DNA of 64,000 nucleotides from Galaxea fascicularis (lineage: Eukaryota; Cnidaria; Anthozoa; Scleractinia; Euphylliidae). The translations under genes were made by a program, and so were the position numbers. Position 1 is the first letter of the stretch; the number at the start of each line of letters is the position of its first letter. The stretch is from contig OX419338.1 of the NCBI GenBank assembly GCA_948470475.1, positions 8,975,350-9,039,349 of the forward strand, written 5' to 3'. Positions 45,401 through 58,800 of the stretch are shown piece by piece. The notes beneath the pieces were generated by a model. The model ran no database searches and was not told the DNA's origin. It saw only the letters and a program-made list of their open reading frames with translations.

Positions 45401-48400
45401 CACAAATTCTTTTAAAACAATGGAAAACTTAGATGATGAATAAACAATGATGAAGGACTCCATTGGACTAAATGATAGGTAACTAGGTACCCGCCTCAAG
45501 GAAAAAATTTCTTTGTCATAATTCTACCAAAGGCCAACAAGGGCTATGCTTTTGGATCAAAGATCGATGATTTGCGCACGGGAAGGACTATGAGCCGATT
45601 ACGCAAGAACATCCAGAAAATCCGGATATTGCAAGTCAGCCCAGTCATCCGTCTCCCCATGGGCCGACGAGGTGTTAATCGACTAGAGAGAGAGACATGC
45701 TGAGAACTGACACAACAGTCAGAGAACGTGTCAGTTGAGCAGTCACTGCAAATCTTGTTTTCGATCTCTTGGCGTGTGTGTTTAGTTGGGATGCCAGATA
45801 AATCGATCGAATAGAAGAGCAGGTCTATTAGCGGAGTGGAATTTCACTATGGTTGCGTGCACGCTTGTGAGTCGTCGTATTGTACTCTAGAATATTGCCT
45901 TTCTGGTAGGACTCGATTTCGTAACATAGCAAGAAATAGCTACGATCTCAAACCGCAGTTCAGTTGATTGTAGCCGAGAAGTCAAGCATAAAGATCAATA
46001 GTCGGCGGAGAAAATGTATTCCCCTTAATGGTCTATAATATTGCCTTAGTCATTCCGATATATGAGCGTAGTTGCTGTTTGACTCCAAGATATCCTCAGT
46101 TACGAAATGTCATATATGGGGTGTGTTGTGGGGGCTAACGGATGAGTGCGGACATGGGTAGAAAGAATTCCTTTAGAAGGATCCAGAGGTGTTAGCTCGG
46201 TGAGGCCATGTACGCCCGAGACCCCTTACCCTGCTTCAGTGGAGACTGTTGCTAAGTACAAGACAATTCTGATCTTCAAAACAAACAGATGAACAATAAA
46301 ACCGACCGCAGTGTAGCCCTCGATCAACATATTTTGCCCCGTCTAATCTGCAGCTTAGCTGCGGCTTATCTGGCTTAGCATCAGGTGTATTGTCTCCTTG
46401 GCTTTCTGTATCACACGTGCCTATGTATCCATCGATTGATGAAATACCAAAACGAAAACACCCTTAAGCGCAACTTCGCCTTTGTCACGTCCTCAAGGAT
46501 TGGCAAAATAATCACATAATCACGTTCGTCCGCTTGTCGCTATAGCTTCCTCAGCTTTCCCGACTGAGATGCACAAAAATATACATAAATTACAATTTTC
46601 TCGTGCGTGACCATTGCAATCTCCGAAATATCTTTTAGACCATATTTTGCGGTTGAATAAAACACGAACCGGAAACGCTGGATAAGATGGCACCGGATGT
46701 TGATACACGCAAAAGGACACAAGATGGTGTTGCGTGACAAGCAAGTGAATGCGGTTAGGGCATGACGCGCGAAATCTCGTTGAATGTAAATAAACGCCCT
46801 TTGCCTTTAACAATTTACTCCAGGTTTTGCTCACTACTATAGAGTTTTTTGATGTGTTTTAATTCAATGGAAGCTTAAATCTTCCAAAAAATTAACAAGC
46901 GAACGAACAGCAGAGAGCCTTTTTTTGACTGTTCTCGTGGAGCTCTGTTAGGGCACGTTCTTCTCGTGACCACATGACACAAACAAAGAATCAAATGAAT
47001 TTCTTGTGACCTATCCGTCGCCTTAACAAGCCAACGACGATTTGAGTTTTTTTAGTAAACGAACTGCAAGCTTCATTTATGTAATTCAAAATCCAGCGTG
47101 AGTAAATTTCCCAACTACTGACGTTCGCGGCTTGGTGTGAAAGGAATTGGTGAACTTTATCATGAACCTCGTGTGGATACCACAAACAGCTTAAGTGGTT
47201 AAGAATTGCAAAGACTACCGAACATTGTCAAACGGTTGCATCGATAAATCAAGTTGTGAAGAAATTAATTCAACAGAGGGAGTGAATAATTGCGCCAACG
47301 AAAAACTGGTGCGTGACAAGTGACCTGGGCTTAGCCGGAAATATACGTTTTAAACTCGCGGCAGGGGGTTATTGGAGTCAGTCAATGCCTAGACATCGGC
47401 AGTGGATGTCTTACTAGAATTTTGTCTTGACAAACAACACACGGACGGGGATATTTGCGGCAAGTTTTACTCACATCTGAGACTGAAATTCAATCATATG
47501 GAGCAATCGTACAACTTATCAATGGTCACAAGGTGTCAACAGGCAGTGAAATGCGTAAGTTTCCTCACGAGTTTGAAAACTTTTGCCATGTGCTCCAGCC
47601 ACTTGTTCAGCTTTAGATCCTCCTTTGTCCCATAATTTACCGATAATTTTATAGGGACGTGTTTTACGGGTCAGTTGGTCAGACAGCAAATAATGCCTTG
47701 TTTTACTCCGTTTTACAAGTCTTTCGACTGAACGCGCTCTTCGTTTCTTTGATGTTTATAAAAAGTAACAGTTCCTTAGTGCCTGATATAGTCCAATTTG
47801 ATCATGGTTATTTTGATAGTTCAGTAAATTAAGGGAAAATTTCGGTGACATATATTTGTTTGCCTCGAGTTTTACAAAACTGACCATTTAAGGATGTTGA
47901 TGTGACTGGTAGAAAGAACTAGAACTTTATACTTTGCACAAGCTTAGATGGGACCTTAAATTAATCAGTTTTTGATGTGATTATATTTCTCTCTGAGTAA
48001 GATAAGTGAACTGATATCGATGTTAATTTTTACATTTTGCCCCGAGTTATTCAAACTGGCCTTGTAAGGCTATGTTGATAGCCATTGAGCATTATACTTT
48101 GGTATTTCAAAACTATGATCCGCCCGTCGTAGCACATTCCTCGTACGCGTGATTGTTGACAAGTCAACTTGACCTATCTCTCGGCCTGTTCACCCGACTT
48201 GCTAGCGATACGTCTCAAAGTTCGTGAATCGGATCCAACTAACAATTCCAACGAGCAAACTAGTCGCATCAAAAGAGTATTTCAAGCGAGGATTCGTAAA
48301 AAAACCCAAACAAAAACAGGAAGGTAAGTTTCAGTATTCTTTTCGATTGGGTTGCGCAAGTGTTTATTTTGGGTCATGTACTATGTAGGCTTCTCTGCAT

Positions 48401-50280
48401 GTGTTTCAGAACAAAATGCGAGAGTGCTAACTCGCTTTACAGTAAAACGGGGATCCAAGGCCGGGTCGGAAATGGATATAACTTTTGTGACTTATTATCC
48501 AATTTTTCTGCCATTAGTAGTTATTATACTAGCCAGTCCAGTCCCGTAACTACACATTTCTTCACCAAATACTGCAACAAGTTACGCCTTGGTTTCGCTA
48601 TTTCTACCACCGTGGTCTGGTTTAATGTCCTTATCGGTAATGTTTCGTTTGCCATCAGTAAAACCTCAACGCATTGACCACTTTTTCTTTATCAAAAAGA
48701 AAATCTTTTAAAAATCGAAAAAACCCTTTTAATTTAGAGAAAAATTAAGAGGGGGAGGTTTGCCACGTAAAACATATCGAGCAGATGAAAGTTGCCAGCC
48801 TTCACCAGTGCAGAGTCGCGATCAGTCACCGGGAGAAGGGATGTAGATGTAATCTTAGCGGTAGTACGGCTCTTGACGCACCTTATGTATTGTTAGAAGA
48901 GTTTCCTGCCTTTAATCTATCTATGAATACCCATTACCATAGGCAATGTAATGCGTTATTATGCAATCAAAACTAAAATTGCGTGACACAAACGCCCATT
49001 TTTCAAGCGTACTTCCCGCTCGTCAGTTGCGGTCGCGCAATTTTTCATGGCCGACAGGCTAACAAAGAAAAGGACCGGCAGATAATTATGAAATTATAGC
49101 GTCATTGAAAGGATGTCGTTTTTCCGATTTCCGGAAGGTTGCGAGCAATTCATGAAAATCAGGGACTCAGGGTGCAGTCAACTATATATGGCACGAAAGC
49201 TACAGCTAGCTAAGTAGTTGGCCAAGTCAGTGTTGTCAGCAATATCAGTCAAACCAGCATTCTTATCGGGACCACCAAAGAATAATTCATTCATGGCTTT
49301 TGGAGGGAATGATTTTTTTTTTAAAATCAAATCCATACTAAGTCAACCGGATCTAAGTTTTCTTTCTACGACTTGCTTTGTAAGAAATTAACCCGGAGAA
49401 CTTAAATGGTCGTCCGTCGTCCGACATATCAAACTTGCTTTTACTTCTCCACTGATAATCTGCCTGATAACCTTGTTGAATATTTTCTTACGCGCTGGAC
49501 CTATGTTCTCATATCATGCCCATAACAGGAAGTTGCCAATCAAATTAAAGGGCTTTTTCTTGTCACGCATATGAATAAGATTGCCTGATAATTCAGTGTT
49601 GAATTTTTGGAGAGGGAAGTATATGTTGACCACATATTTGTGCCATTACTCGTCTCCCAGGTATTTGAATTAGTTTGTCAGTCAAAGCATTGCTCAGTTT
49701 CCGTTACCGCTTTCACGACAGGAAAATTATAAGGGCGTTATTTGAAGTATACTTCCTTAAGGGCACTTTTTGGTGTAGACAACTGTTCGGCCACCTTTAA
49801 CAGATGTACTTTCACTTGGAGACAAATGTTCGATTCCATTGATAAATATTACGGTTTTAGCCTTTTTGGGAGAGATTAATTCCGCCCTTTTTTCTTTTTA
49901 AAAGGAAAGCTTTGAATTCCAGCTGGAAAGAGGGAAAACGCAAAATTCAATTTAGCAATATGGGAACACTCAAAAGTATTTCGTTAGATCTGTAAAACTT
50001 ATGACAAATTTTTGCTCACTGTGCGTTTTAGGTACCTTACACCTATCGCGTGATTCCTATCAGTGTTGGTAGCTGAGTAATATATATACTATTACTCCCC
50101 CCATATTTCCATAATTGCGAGAACGTCAACAACCTCAGGAATTTTTAACACGTTTTGAAAATCTCAGATATCATGTCTGTTCTTTTTTAGGAACTTAAAC
50201 TGTAGTTCTCGAACCTTGTTTTGTTTCTAAGGAAAACACACTTTTTTAAGTCGATGACGAAATATTTCTTTTTCACGCTC
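42490..50280. other. Long gene-poor stretch
   Basis: I see no supported exon. A possible non-coding first-exon donor, GGAAG|GTAAGTTT, is near 48322-48330. Short frames have no conserved motif. No large repeats were resolved. Confidence 0.5.
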
Positions 50281-50322
50281 TGTGGCGCCCCGTGTCTAAG
50301 AAGCTCCCTCAGTGCGTAATAC

Positions 50323-50366
50323 AAAATGGCGGCCAGGGAATCTGACGTCACTCGTCCATGACGTCA
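50323..50366 (+). promoter_or_regulatory. Promoter with YY1-like motif and two perfect CRE sites
   Basis: AAAATGGCGGCC (50323-50334) matches the YY1 site. TGACGTCA, the palindromic cAMP response element, occurs at 50343-50350 and again at 50359-50366, 16 bases apart. This arrangement is typical of CREB/ATF-controlled promoters. It lies about 0.5 kb upstream of the small gene at 50868, with a possible 5'UTR exon between. Confidence 0.6.
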
Positions 50367-50867
50367 CAAAAGAAAGTCTTAACCTCTGGAGCTTGGGGCA
50401 ATATTGGATTGTGAAGCTATCAATCCATCTGTTGTTCTCAGCGGTGGTTACCGTAAATAGTTACTCAAGGGTGTAATCAACACACTATTTTGGTTTTCGG
50501 ACTTCAACGGAAACTTTAGTCTTTGGCAGGCTGTGGTTGGGTCGGTTGCATTTCGCTCAGACAGTTCGCTACGTTGACACACGAAGGAGTGTAAAACTTT
50601 AGAGCGAGTTTGCCCAGGTGAATAGTGCGTTTTGTCGACTTCTCATTCGAATCTTCTCGCCTGTTTGAGTTTGCATGATCTTCAGCAAATCACTTGCAGA
50701 AAACAAGCGTGTAGTACGCGTTGAAGGTTTTTCACTTGACTGGCATGTGGAAAGTTTAGTGCGTTAGTGTTAATTGTACGATTAGTTCGGCGAACTTACA
50801 TGTTTTTGTTTCTACCAGAAAACGTGTTGTTCTGATTACGTCCGCTCGTCTTTGCTTTTCTTCTCAG

Positions 50868-51137
50868 ATGCCTGAATACACAAGAGAGACCTGTGCGCCC
50901 TTGGGAAAAGAATTTTTTGATTCAATGGACCGTGTTGACGAGGGAGCTTTGGCGAGACTTATAGTCGAGATGCAACTCAACACGTTACAAGATTTGCCCG
51001 ATCTACGCACACTTTTCTTCAGAAGAAGGCAACAACAAATGAACTATGTGGCTTCGCAGTATGGCAGGGTCCCTGCTTATCGTGCACAGCAACAATATTC
51101 ACCCGCTCGAGGGAATCCTTGGGCAATGCATGCCTGA
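50868..51137 (+). CDS. Small protein of unknown family (89 aa) behind a CRE promoter
   Basis: I do not recognise this protein. The ATG at 50868 directly follows a strong acceptor (TTTGCTTTTCTTCTCAG). With the donor CCCAG|GTGAAT at 50618 this gives a likely 250-base 5'UTR intron, so the coding exon starts exactly at the ATG. It has RETC near the start, a helical core VDEGALARLIVEMQLNTLQD with LPDLR, then a basic RRRQQQ and a Gln/Tyr/Pro-rich end NPWAMHA. It has no signal peptide or membrane segment. The core pairs with the 74-aa protein at 21996-22220. The twin CRE sites suggest cAMP- or stress-responsive expression. A polyadenylation signal AATAAA is at 51764-51769. The promoter, splice site, ORF and polyA signal in register make a real gene likely. 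Confidence 0.65.
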   Translation: MPEYTRETCAPLGKEFFDSMDRVDEGALARLIVEMQLNTLQDLPDLRTLFFRRRQQQMNYVASQYGRVPAYRAQQQYSPARGNPWAMHA

Positions 51138-51763
51138 AATGTCACGGTCGGTTGTTAAGGAACCTCCCTTGGACCGCAGATTGACCTCGCATAACTTGCT
51201 AGCGACGAAACCGTTGTACATAGAAGAAAAGTATTTATGTTAAAAACGAGGCGCGTTTCAACACGACAGCGGGACTGCTCAGCGATAACGGCCAAACGTT
51301 TACGACCTGAGGACAAAATCAAAATGACGTGGGAATATTTCATCCGCAGTGGAGAAAAGAAAAACTTTGACTTTGCGTTGTTCAGAGACTCCATTAAGAA
51401 AAACATTTTAAAATCTCTAACATAATATTCATAAACAAAACCACAGAGGCGAATCAATAAGAAGGTAAAGCTGTTTGTGATATTATTTAAATATCGCTTA
51501 GATTAAAACACGTCCGAGCGTCGATATCTATGAAATCGGTGTTCTTGGGTGGAGAAAGATAAACGCTATGTATGGAAAAAGCACATAATTTAAAGAAATT
51601 ATTTTTATATACGTCAGAAAAACTGGAGAAAATTTACTGAAGGATGCAAAATCTAGAAAATTCATTTAAACTGGTTCTGTTCTCTTGTGCGTGACAAAAA
51701 AAAAAGAAAATTTATTTACAGATGTAAATTTGGGTAAGTACGATTTGTATATATTCAGATCAA

Positions 51764-51769
51764 AATAAA
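51764..51769 (+). terminator. Polyadenylation signal AATAAA
   Basis: AATAAA about 0.63 kb downstream of the stop codon of the 89-aa small protein. It is a plausible 3' end for that transcript; no cleavage-site evidence is available. Confidence 0.35.
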
Positions 51770-51799
51770 AAGATATTTGCATAAAGTGAACTGACTACA

Positions 51800-54700
51800 G
51801 CTGGCTTCCTTTGTAACGAGTGAATTTCTGTCTTATGCGGCAAAAAATTCTAATTGTGGATTTGACACAGGGCAAAAGCAGCGCCAGCGACAAGCGTTAG
51901 ATCTCTGAAGATAAAAATATTCGCTTTTAAAGCCAAAATGGACTCACTTAGCTCGGTACGAATTCGCTTATGCGAAGTGTTTCTCTTCGTTGTGTTTTCG
52001 TATTTGATTTAAAGTGATTACGAATTTTATTAGATAAGCGTACAGATTTATATTTTAATATTTTGGTTGTTATCCGCAGTAAGAGAAACTGAAAAAACAC
52101 GCGTTATACGGAGAAACGGAAACTCAAAGTCGTTTCTGTTGTTTTGATTGCAGTAGCACGGTGCGCAGCATGGCGTTTTGTACTCACAAAAAAATAATTA
52201 TTTCACGCTATTAGTAACACTGACGAAAACAATAGGCGTTTAAGAAAGTCATTTGCAATGCTTCACGGAGCAGCGTTTTGTCTGCGAACTGATATTGAAT
52301 AACAGTTGACAGCTGGATTAATTTTCAAAGAAAAGACGAACCTCGACGTACAAGGGGGCCAATATTGCAGCCACTGTATAGGCCATCCGAAGCCTTCACG
52401 CTAGGCACGCATTTTTGCGTGTATGGCCTCCAACGCTGAATGCCCTATAGAAGATCGTGTTGTCCTTTGGAAAATCGCGTTTAAACCCAAGGGAGTTGAT
52501 AAGGGCTTTTTACTCCGTCGTTTTTTGCAAATCCTTCGTCTTTGGAAAAGGGCAAGAACAAAGCCCAATACTGTATTCAGAAAAACTGTGATAAGGTGGT
52601 CATTAAGTACTTGTGTATTTAATTCGAAATGAGCACTTTAAATGTTATGATGACAAGTTAGCCCTTAACTGATTGTGAATTCCTAGTTCAGGAGCACGAG
52701 CTTTGTTCTGCAGCAACTGCAAAAGACGTGGCCTTTCCTTCCTTATAAAACGGGAGATACCGTGTACAAACAACGTACAATTGCTTATTTTGTTGCTCCG
52801 GCGGCTTCAAATAGCCCGTAGCAATGTTAATGAAGCTTTGTGTACGCCGATTCCAAAGATTCGATATTACATTTACTGCATAAGAAGGGGGTGTGACAAA
52901 ACTAAATTGATAATCTCAAGTTTCTTTACCCTTTTCATGAGCTTTTACCCTTCATTTCCGATCAAAAAGAACCTGTATCGCGAGACAGACTGGATAATAT
53001 AAATTCCTACTTATTAGCTAGAACTGGCTCCGTATTACTTCCAAACTAGATCCCACAAGCCGCACGATAGACGTTTATCCATAGACACAATTAAAACTAA
53101 AGAACCACATTATCTTATTAATATTTTACAGGTCTACTGGAAGGGGCCAGAATAGTTTTATTTACTCGGCATCAAGATGCCACAATACCCTCACCCACGG
53201 AGAACTTTACGCTTTGGCAAATTGACAACAAACAGTACTTTTCAGCAAGAAAGGGTACTCACGAACAGCAATTACCTAAAGAGGCAGCTGATATCCGACT
53301 CACTTGATCTGCAAAACCTGTTCGATTAACTTGACCTGACCACGTGCAGGTGGATTTCATTCACATGATTTCCCATCAAAAGAACAGAGCTCCACTTACT
53401 TGTTAATTTATGAAAACTGTAACAAATTGAGATCTACTAGAAGCCCACTTAGAGGTCGGAAATTCATTTGATGGTTTCTTGTACGCATCACGGTGTGCTC
53501 TTAGACAAAATATTTTATGTGAATTTGTTTTTGCCGGTTAACTGTTTCCTAAAATAGACAAAGGGCATAGATTAGAGTGATAATTCCGACGAGACAAATT
53601 GAAGAATGTACACTCGAGCAGTACTCAGTTAGTCATCTGAATGGGCGTTGGTAGCTAAGCCACTCGCTGTAAACACAAAGTAGCTTATTCAAAGAAGGAA
53701 AGATTATGCTTGGGGAAAGAGCGTTTGATCAGAGGAAAAATGAGCGACGGCTGTGTTCCGGCTCCTCAGTTACCATCTTTCCTACTGCTTCCTGATAATA
53801 TCAGCGTGAATAACTAGAAGAGTGCAACTCCACCAGGCGACAGATGTTCATGGGGAGGTCAACTTTTGTTCTACGCAAAATTGTGGGGTTGGACTTACCT
53901 GGAAAAAGAACGTGATAAAGTCAAACTGGGTGAAAAGAAAACTTTGACGCTAAACACCAACCGTGGTTAGCCGACTTGTGTTCACTTGCCACGGTAACCC
54001 AGTGCGCATGTGCATAACGTGTCGTCCTACCAGAAGTAAAAAGACTTTCATGCGAACAGGGAAAGAAAACTCTGATGACTCGCAAGCTGGGGTGAGTCCG
54101 AAATTAATCGTGTAAGTGCTAGTCATGTATCAAGTTCTAATGGACAAAAATATCCAATGGTTACTTGGTTTGAAATGTGAATTGTGCTAAAGGCGACTCG
54201 CGTTTTGTTCAATTGTCCTTATCGCCCTTTAATTTGTCAACCAACGAGAAGCAAAAAAGACTGAACCAATCGTGACTTGATGCTACGAATTTCCCTGCCT
54301 GTACTTAATGCACGTTTGTAGAAGGTCGGCTTCCGATTGGCTCTATGATATGCGCTGTTTACATCTGACTAATTACTTCCCTTTGATCAGTTCCCTCCAT
54401 ATTGGTTTTGGTCGGAACAGGAAAGTCTGCCTTGAGCAACGGTGTTTCTTTCTGGAGTAATAACACGATGCAGAGTATGAATTTACTAGTTGTTGTCGAC
54501 AAATCACTGAATTCAATTAATTTTGCGGCAACATTTGATGACAAGAAAATGTCAATTAAGAAAAAAAACATTTGTGCTTTGACAGGTTTTATAGTAATTT
54601 ACCAGTTGATTACTGAGCATGATTGCTGAATATTTCATCGCTCTACCGTTCAATTTTGGAATGATTTAACTGAAGAATTAATTACTGTTGAATTCTACGT

Positions 54701-55160
54701 TAACAGATTTCCTTGACTCGATGTCGAGTCGTCCGAGTGTTTGGTGATGACTGAAGCAAACTCAGAGCGAGAGACATAGTACAACCTCCGAAAATATAGA
54801 TTATACGTCGACCTCAACTTTGCATTGTTTTAACCAATTAGAAACGGTCTTTAGAGAGTATACGAGCAGGGTCTCTGTAACAGAACTCGTGCCGGACCAA
54901 ACTGGAAACACTTCAACACCCATGTGTTGTCACCGTGTTTGCATACGTTTTCTAAGAAACAGGTGATCCCTTACACGTGGTTTAGTTTGGTGCCGATCTA
55001 AAGATTATGCTCAGTGTTATGTCACAGGCAAACTTACAGCCGCGCCTCAGACACAAAGTAAACCTCATGATGTCCTTTATTTGTTTTCGATTAGCTTTGT
55101 GAATCACGCCACTATTATGTGATCATGACATTGATTTCTTTCACAAAATTCTTTCCATTC
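51800..55160. other. No gene seen
   Basis: A/T-rich; frames such as 54402-54629 show no support from splice sites or composition. Confidence 0.5.
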
Positions 55161-55168
55161 CTATTTTC

Positions 55169-55812
55169 TGACGTCAGCTCCTAACAAAGCCTGAAACCAC
55201 TGGGATTTATAACTGCAGGCCAAGAAATAATTGTGGCATTTTTATTGGCTTCACTTAGTCAGCTTCTTTGAGAGCGCACCTTCGCAACTTACTTTTGGAG
55301 TTCGTATTGCTTACGTGTTGATCTTTTGTTGGTACCGTTTTACATAGTTCCTTTACACCTGTTTACACCTATTTCGATCGACAACTGAGCTATTTAACAA
55401 ATCGATTCCATGTTGCCGTGCGTCTGTTCAGTAATAGATCGCAGATGACGTCAAATGTTGTAAGAACAAAAAAAGTGGCACACGAGGCCGTCGACTAGGA
55501 CTGCTCGAGTTTAAATCATTTTCAACAAAGAAACGTGTTTTTTCTTCTTCTTCTTGCTTTTGGGATTTGTCTTACAGCCTCGGCAAGACTTTTTTGTATG
55601 TCTTCACTCACCCATTCTGATAAAATTCCCCCTAAATGTTCAAACTTTCCTCCATTTTAGGAAAAAAGTTTCAAGCGATGACGTCAACGCGCGTCTGTCC
55701 TCTGATAGATAATAAGTAAGAGCCAATCAAAATGCATGCATAATGCAGCGTACTATGTGAATTAAGATGCTGTTCATGAGTTTGACGTAAGTTGTCGCGG
55801 CACTATATTTCG
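55169..55812 (+). promoter_or_regulatory. CRE cluster and orphan promoter-like block
   Basis: Perfect TGACGTCA sites lie at 55169-55176, 55446-55453 and 55679-55686, with a variant TGACGTAA at 55783-55790. The last part reads like a core promoter on the plus strand: CRE, CCAAT (about 55712), CRE variant, and a TATA-like CTATATTT at 55803-55810. No convincing coding exon follows within the next few kilobases, so it may drive a non-coding RNA or a distant exon. Confidence 0.4.
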
Positions 55813-55819
55813 GGTTTGT

Positions 55820-58800
55820 GAATCATAGAGTGGAAGACAAATTCCATCACGAAGAACGTCTTTAAAACCAGTGGATCTCTTTCCGGCATTTACAATTCAG
55901 AATTTTTAGTTTAATTTTGAGCACTTTGCTAAGTCAACAACTTAAGATAGAACTGCCATCTCACTGTCACTATTCTCCTCACAAATCAGCCAGTGATCAA
56001 CACTCTATTTCTCCTTACCGAACTAAGCTAAGAGTTATTTTCTGTTGTGCTATCGTATTCTTGTAATTGACGTGTAATGTTTAGAAATGAGAAGAAATTT
56101 CTCGAGACATAATTTGAAGTAACAAAAATTTATTCCAGAAAAAATATAACCATCACTGGGAAAAAGGGACTATTTCCTTTTATGACCGGCGTTTGTCCGT
56201 TCAGTCAAGTGTTTACTAATTGTGCTTTAAAATGTTGCGCCCTAAAAGAGATCGCCGCAGACAGGAAAAAAAGAAAAGAGATCTTGAGTGAGATTTATCA
56301 TCATTATATGAGATATGATAAATATAAAAGACAACATAAAAAGTCAAATGCGTTAAGTTAGCAAATACGTTAAAGTAAATACAACTAGATTTCGAATGAG
56401 GACGGCCCGTTCTGGAGCGATATTCTGAGCCTTCCGAAGTTGATTCGGTGGGAGAAACAGCTACCAAGAAACTGTGCAAGGTTGGTTTTCAGTACTCAAT
56501 AGGGAATGAGTGTTTAACCCAATATAAATCAAATAAACATTAATAAAGATATTTTCCAGCTTATATTGTTTACCTTAAACGGAGAGAAGCTATAACTTGT
56601 TTTTACGACTTTGTTGTCGTCTGGATATAAACTAGACAACTACGGACTTCAAATTAGATCTACGACTTCCTTGCTATCCAAGCAGTTTATAAATGTCGTT
56701 AAGTTTGTTTGTGAAGATGAAGTTGCGTGACTGGATGAAAATGATATCTTTTCTCTCAGAGCTAGCAACAAGAGTATGCCCAAACGGCGTTCATTGTCGA
56801 TTTATAAAACTGAGCAAATCCGTGAACTGCAGCTCAAACGTTTGAACATGTAATGTAATAATTTTGGTGATGATGAATATGGGAATTTTACCTCTTTGTT
56901 TCTGCTGATTCAGAAACAAACAAAACCACACAAACAAAAATAGCTTTCACTCATTATGTCATTGACCTCCTCTTGTTCTGTCCGCCTCGTTAAACGACTG
57001 CCCAGGCAATACCACACCGCCTCTGAAGTGGTTTGAAAATAAAAGGGTTTATTTTTATGTTTATGCACGCAATAACGCGCGTCGACGATGCGTGGGAACT
57101 CGGCTCCATTGCGGAGAAAAAAATAAACCTCAAGTCGACCAAACCATTCGCCGCCACTACAAGTTACCGACGTCAACAAAGATTAGGTGTGATGGAGTTT
57201 CCTTCGTGGGGGAATGTACATAGTTGGAGGAAATGACTGTTGGCGGTATGCAGCAATCAGCTACGTGCCGCCAGTACTTGCATTTCTGTCATTCCAGGTG
57301 TGGTGATAAACACTTTGAATGGAAATAGAAAAACTCTTGATTTAGCTTTGTGCCCTGGGAAGTTTTGTTTGGGAAACTACTTGGGCATGACGCCAAAGGT
57401 TCAATGGGTTTGAGAGCAACCCAACCCGGCTTCATTGCATAAGACACTCCCTCACGAACTGTGCAAAATTCACAGAGGAGAGGGCTGCGGAGAGAACTTT
57501 CCCCAACCACTGTTGACCGCTTGAGTAAATCAAAGACTATTAAAGTGGCTATGAGTCACCAACTACAATGCAGGTCAAAACACTTTGAGTCACTTGACAA
57601 ATTTGAGCGAAAACTAGAAAATTTCACTACGCACACTTCTACCCTTATAACAGAAACGAATGTTGTTCTTTTACTGCGTCCTTTAGAACCTCCCTCCCCC
57701 CAGACAATGTTGAAAAATTCCAGCCGTCGATGGACACATCTGCTTTTTCGCGACCACTAAAAATCAACATATGGGGGGCGGGGAGGGGGTGAAGCGGCAA
57801 TTGTCCCAAGACTTTTGTCCTGCGTTGTAGCTTGCTAAATTTCGAACAGGAAACAAGACCTATAATTCGCCTGTGATTCCTATTCAGATCTTAGGCAATC
57901 TGCAAGATCTTCATTCTTATTTAATATATATATAATGTTGTAAAGTTATATGCCTTTTGTTCGGTTCTTTGCGAGGGAAGAAAGCATACATATGAAACAA
58001 TCAGAGGGTAAAGTATTTGTTTTATTTCCTTCAACATGAACATTCATGTTTGCCCAATTTTCTGGAATAAATATCTACAATATAAAATCGGTCAATAATC
58101 GGCCAGTAATATTTGACAATCTTTTGTACATGAAACGTTTTCCAAAAAAACAAAACAAAACAAAAACAAAAACACAAAACTGCGTCCAGAAACAGATAGA
58201 ATTCCGGACGTCCTGCTCTGATTCATGTGGACGCTATTAAGAACAGTTATTTTTTTCTAATAGGGAATAGGGAGCCCCTTAGAATTTCCTACATGTTCCA
58301 ACAATATTAAATCTTTCTATTCAACAGTCAAACCTTCATCATGACCTGGGATTTCATTACACAATAATTCCCGAGTAAAAATAACATCTGAAGTGGTCTC
58401 TATTTCGAGCATACAACAACACCATGAAGCAGTTGCTTGCTCTTGGATAGGAATCACTGTGTTAAAGCAATGCAGACATTTCAGCCGGAAATTTGGTAAA
58501 ACAGTAAAGAGAATTTTTACCCTACAACTGACTTCATGTGCGCCACTGAAAGGAAAGCAACTGAGCATTTCTTTCCTGTGGTATAAATACGCAAGCACGC
58601 TAGGCTCCGTAAACACCGCCGTTAAGCGAGTCATTCATGTTCCATTTTGAGGGACGCACAGTGCACCGTTCCTGCAAAATGACAACAGAACACGACATAC
58701 AGTCGACCGTGGTCGGAATTTCCCTTTTTCTTCTCGAACAAGAACTTCACCTTTCCAGCGGAAACAAATCTGAACAAGACTACAATCGTGACGTCGTAAA

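Noticed and set aside
51237..51425. 62-residue frame downstream of the 89-aa small gene
   Set aside because: It falls in the likely 3'UTR, overlaps other frames and shows no conserved pattern.
54402..54629. Frame beginning MVLVGTGKSALSNG, resembling a P-loop
   Set aside because: The G-x-x-x-x-G-K-S/T pattern is not correctly spaced, nothing else in the frame fits an NTPase, and no splice sites support it.
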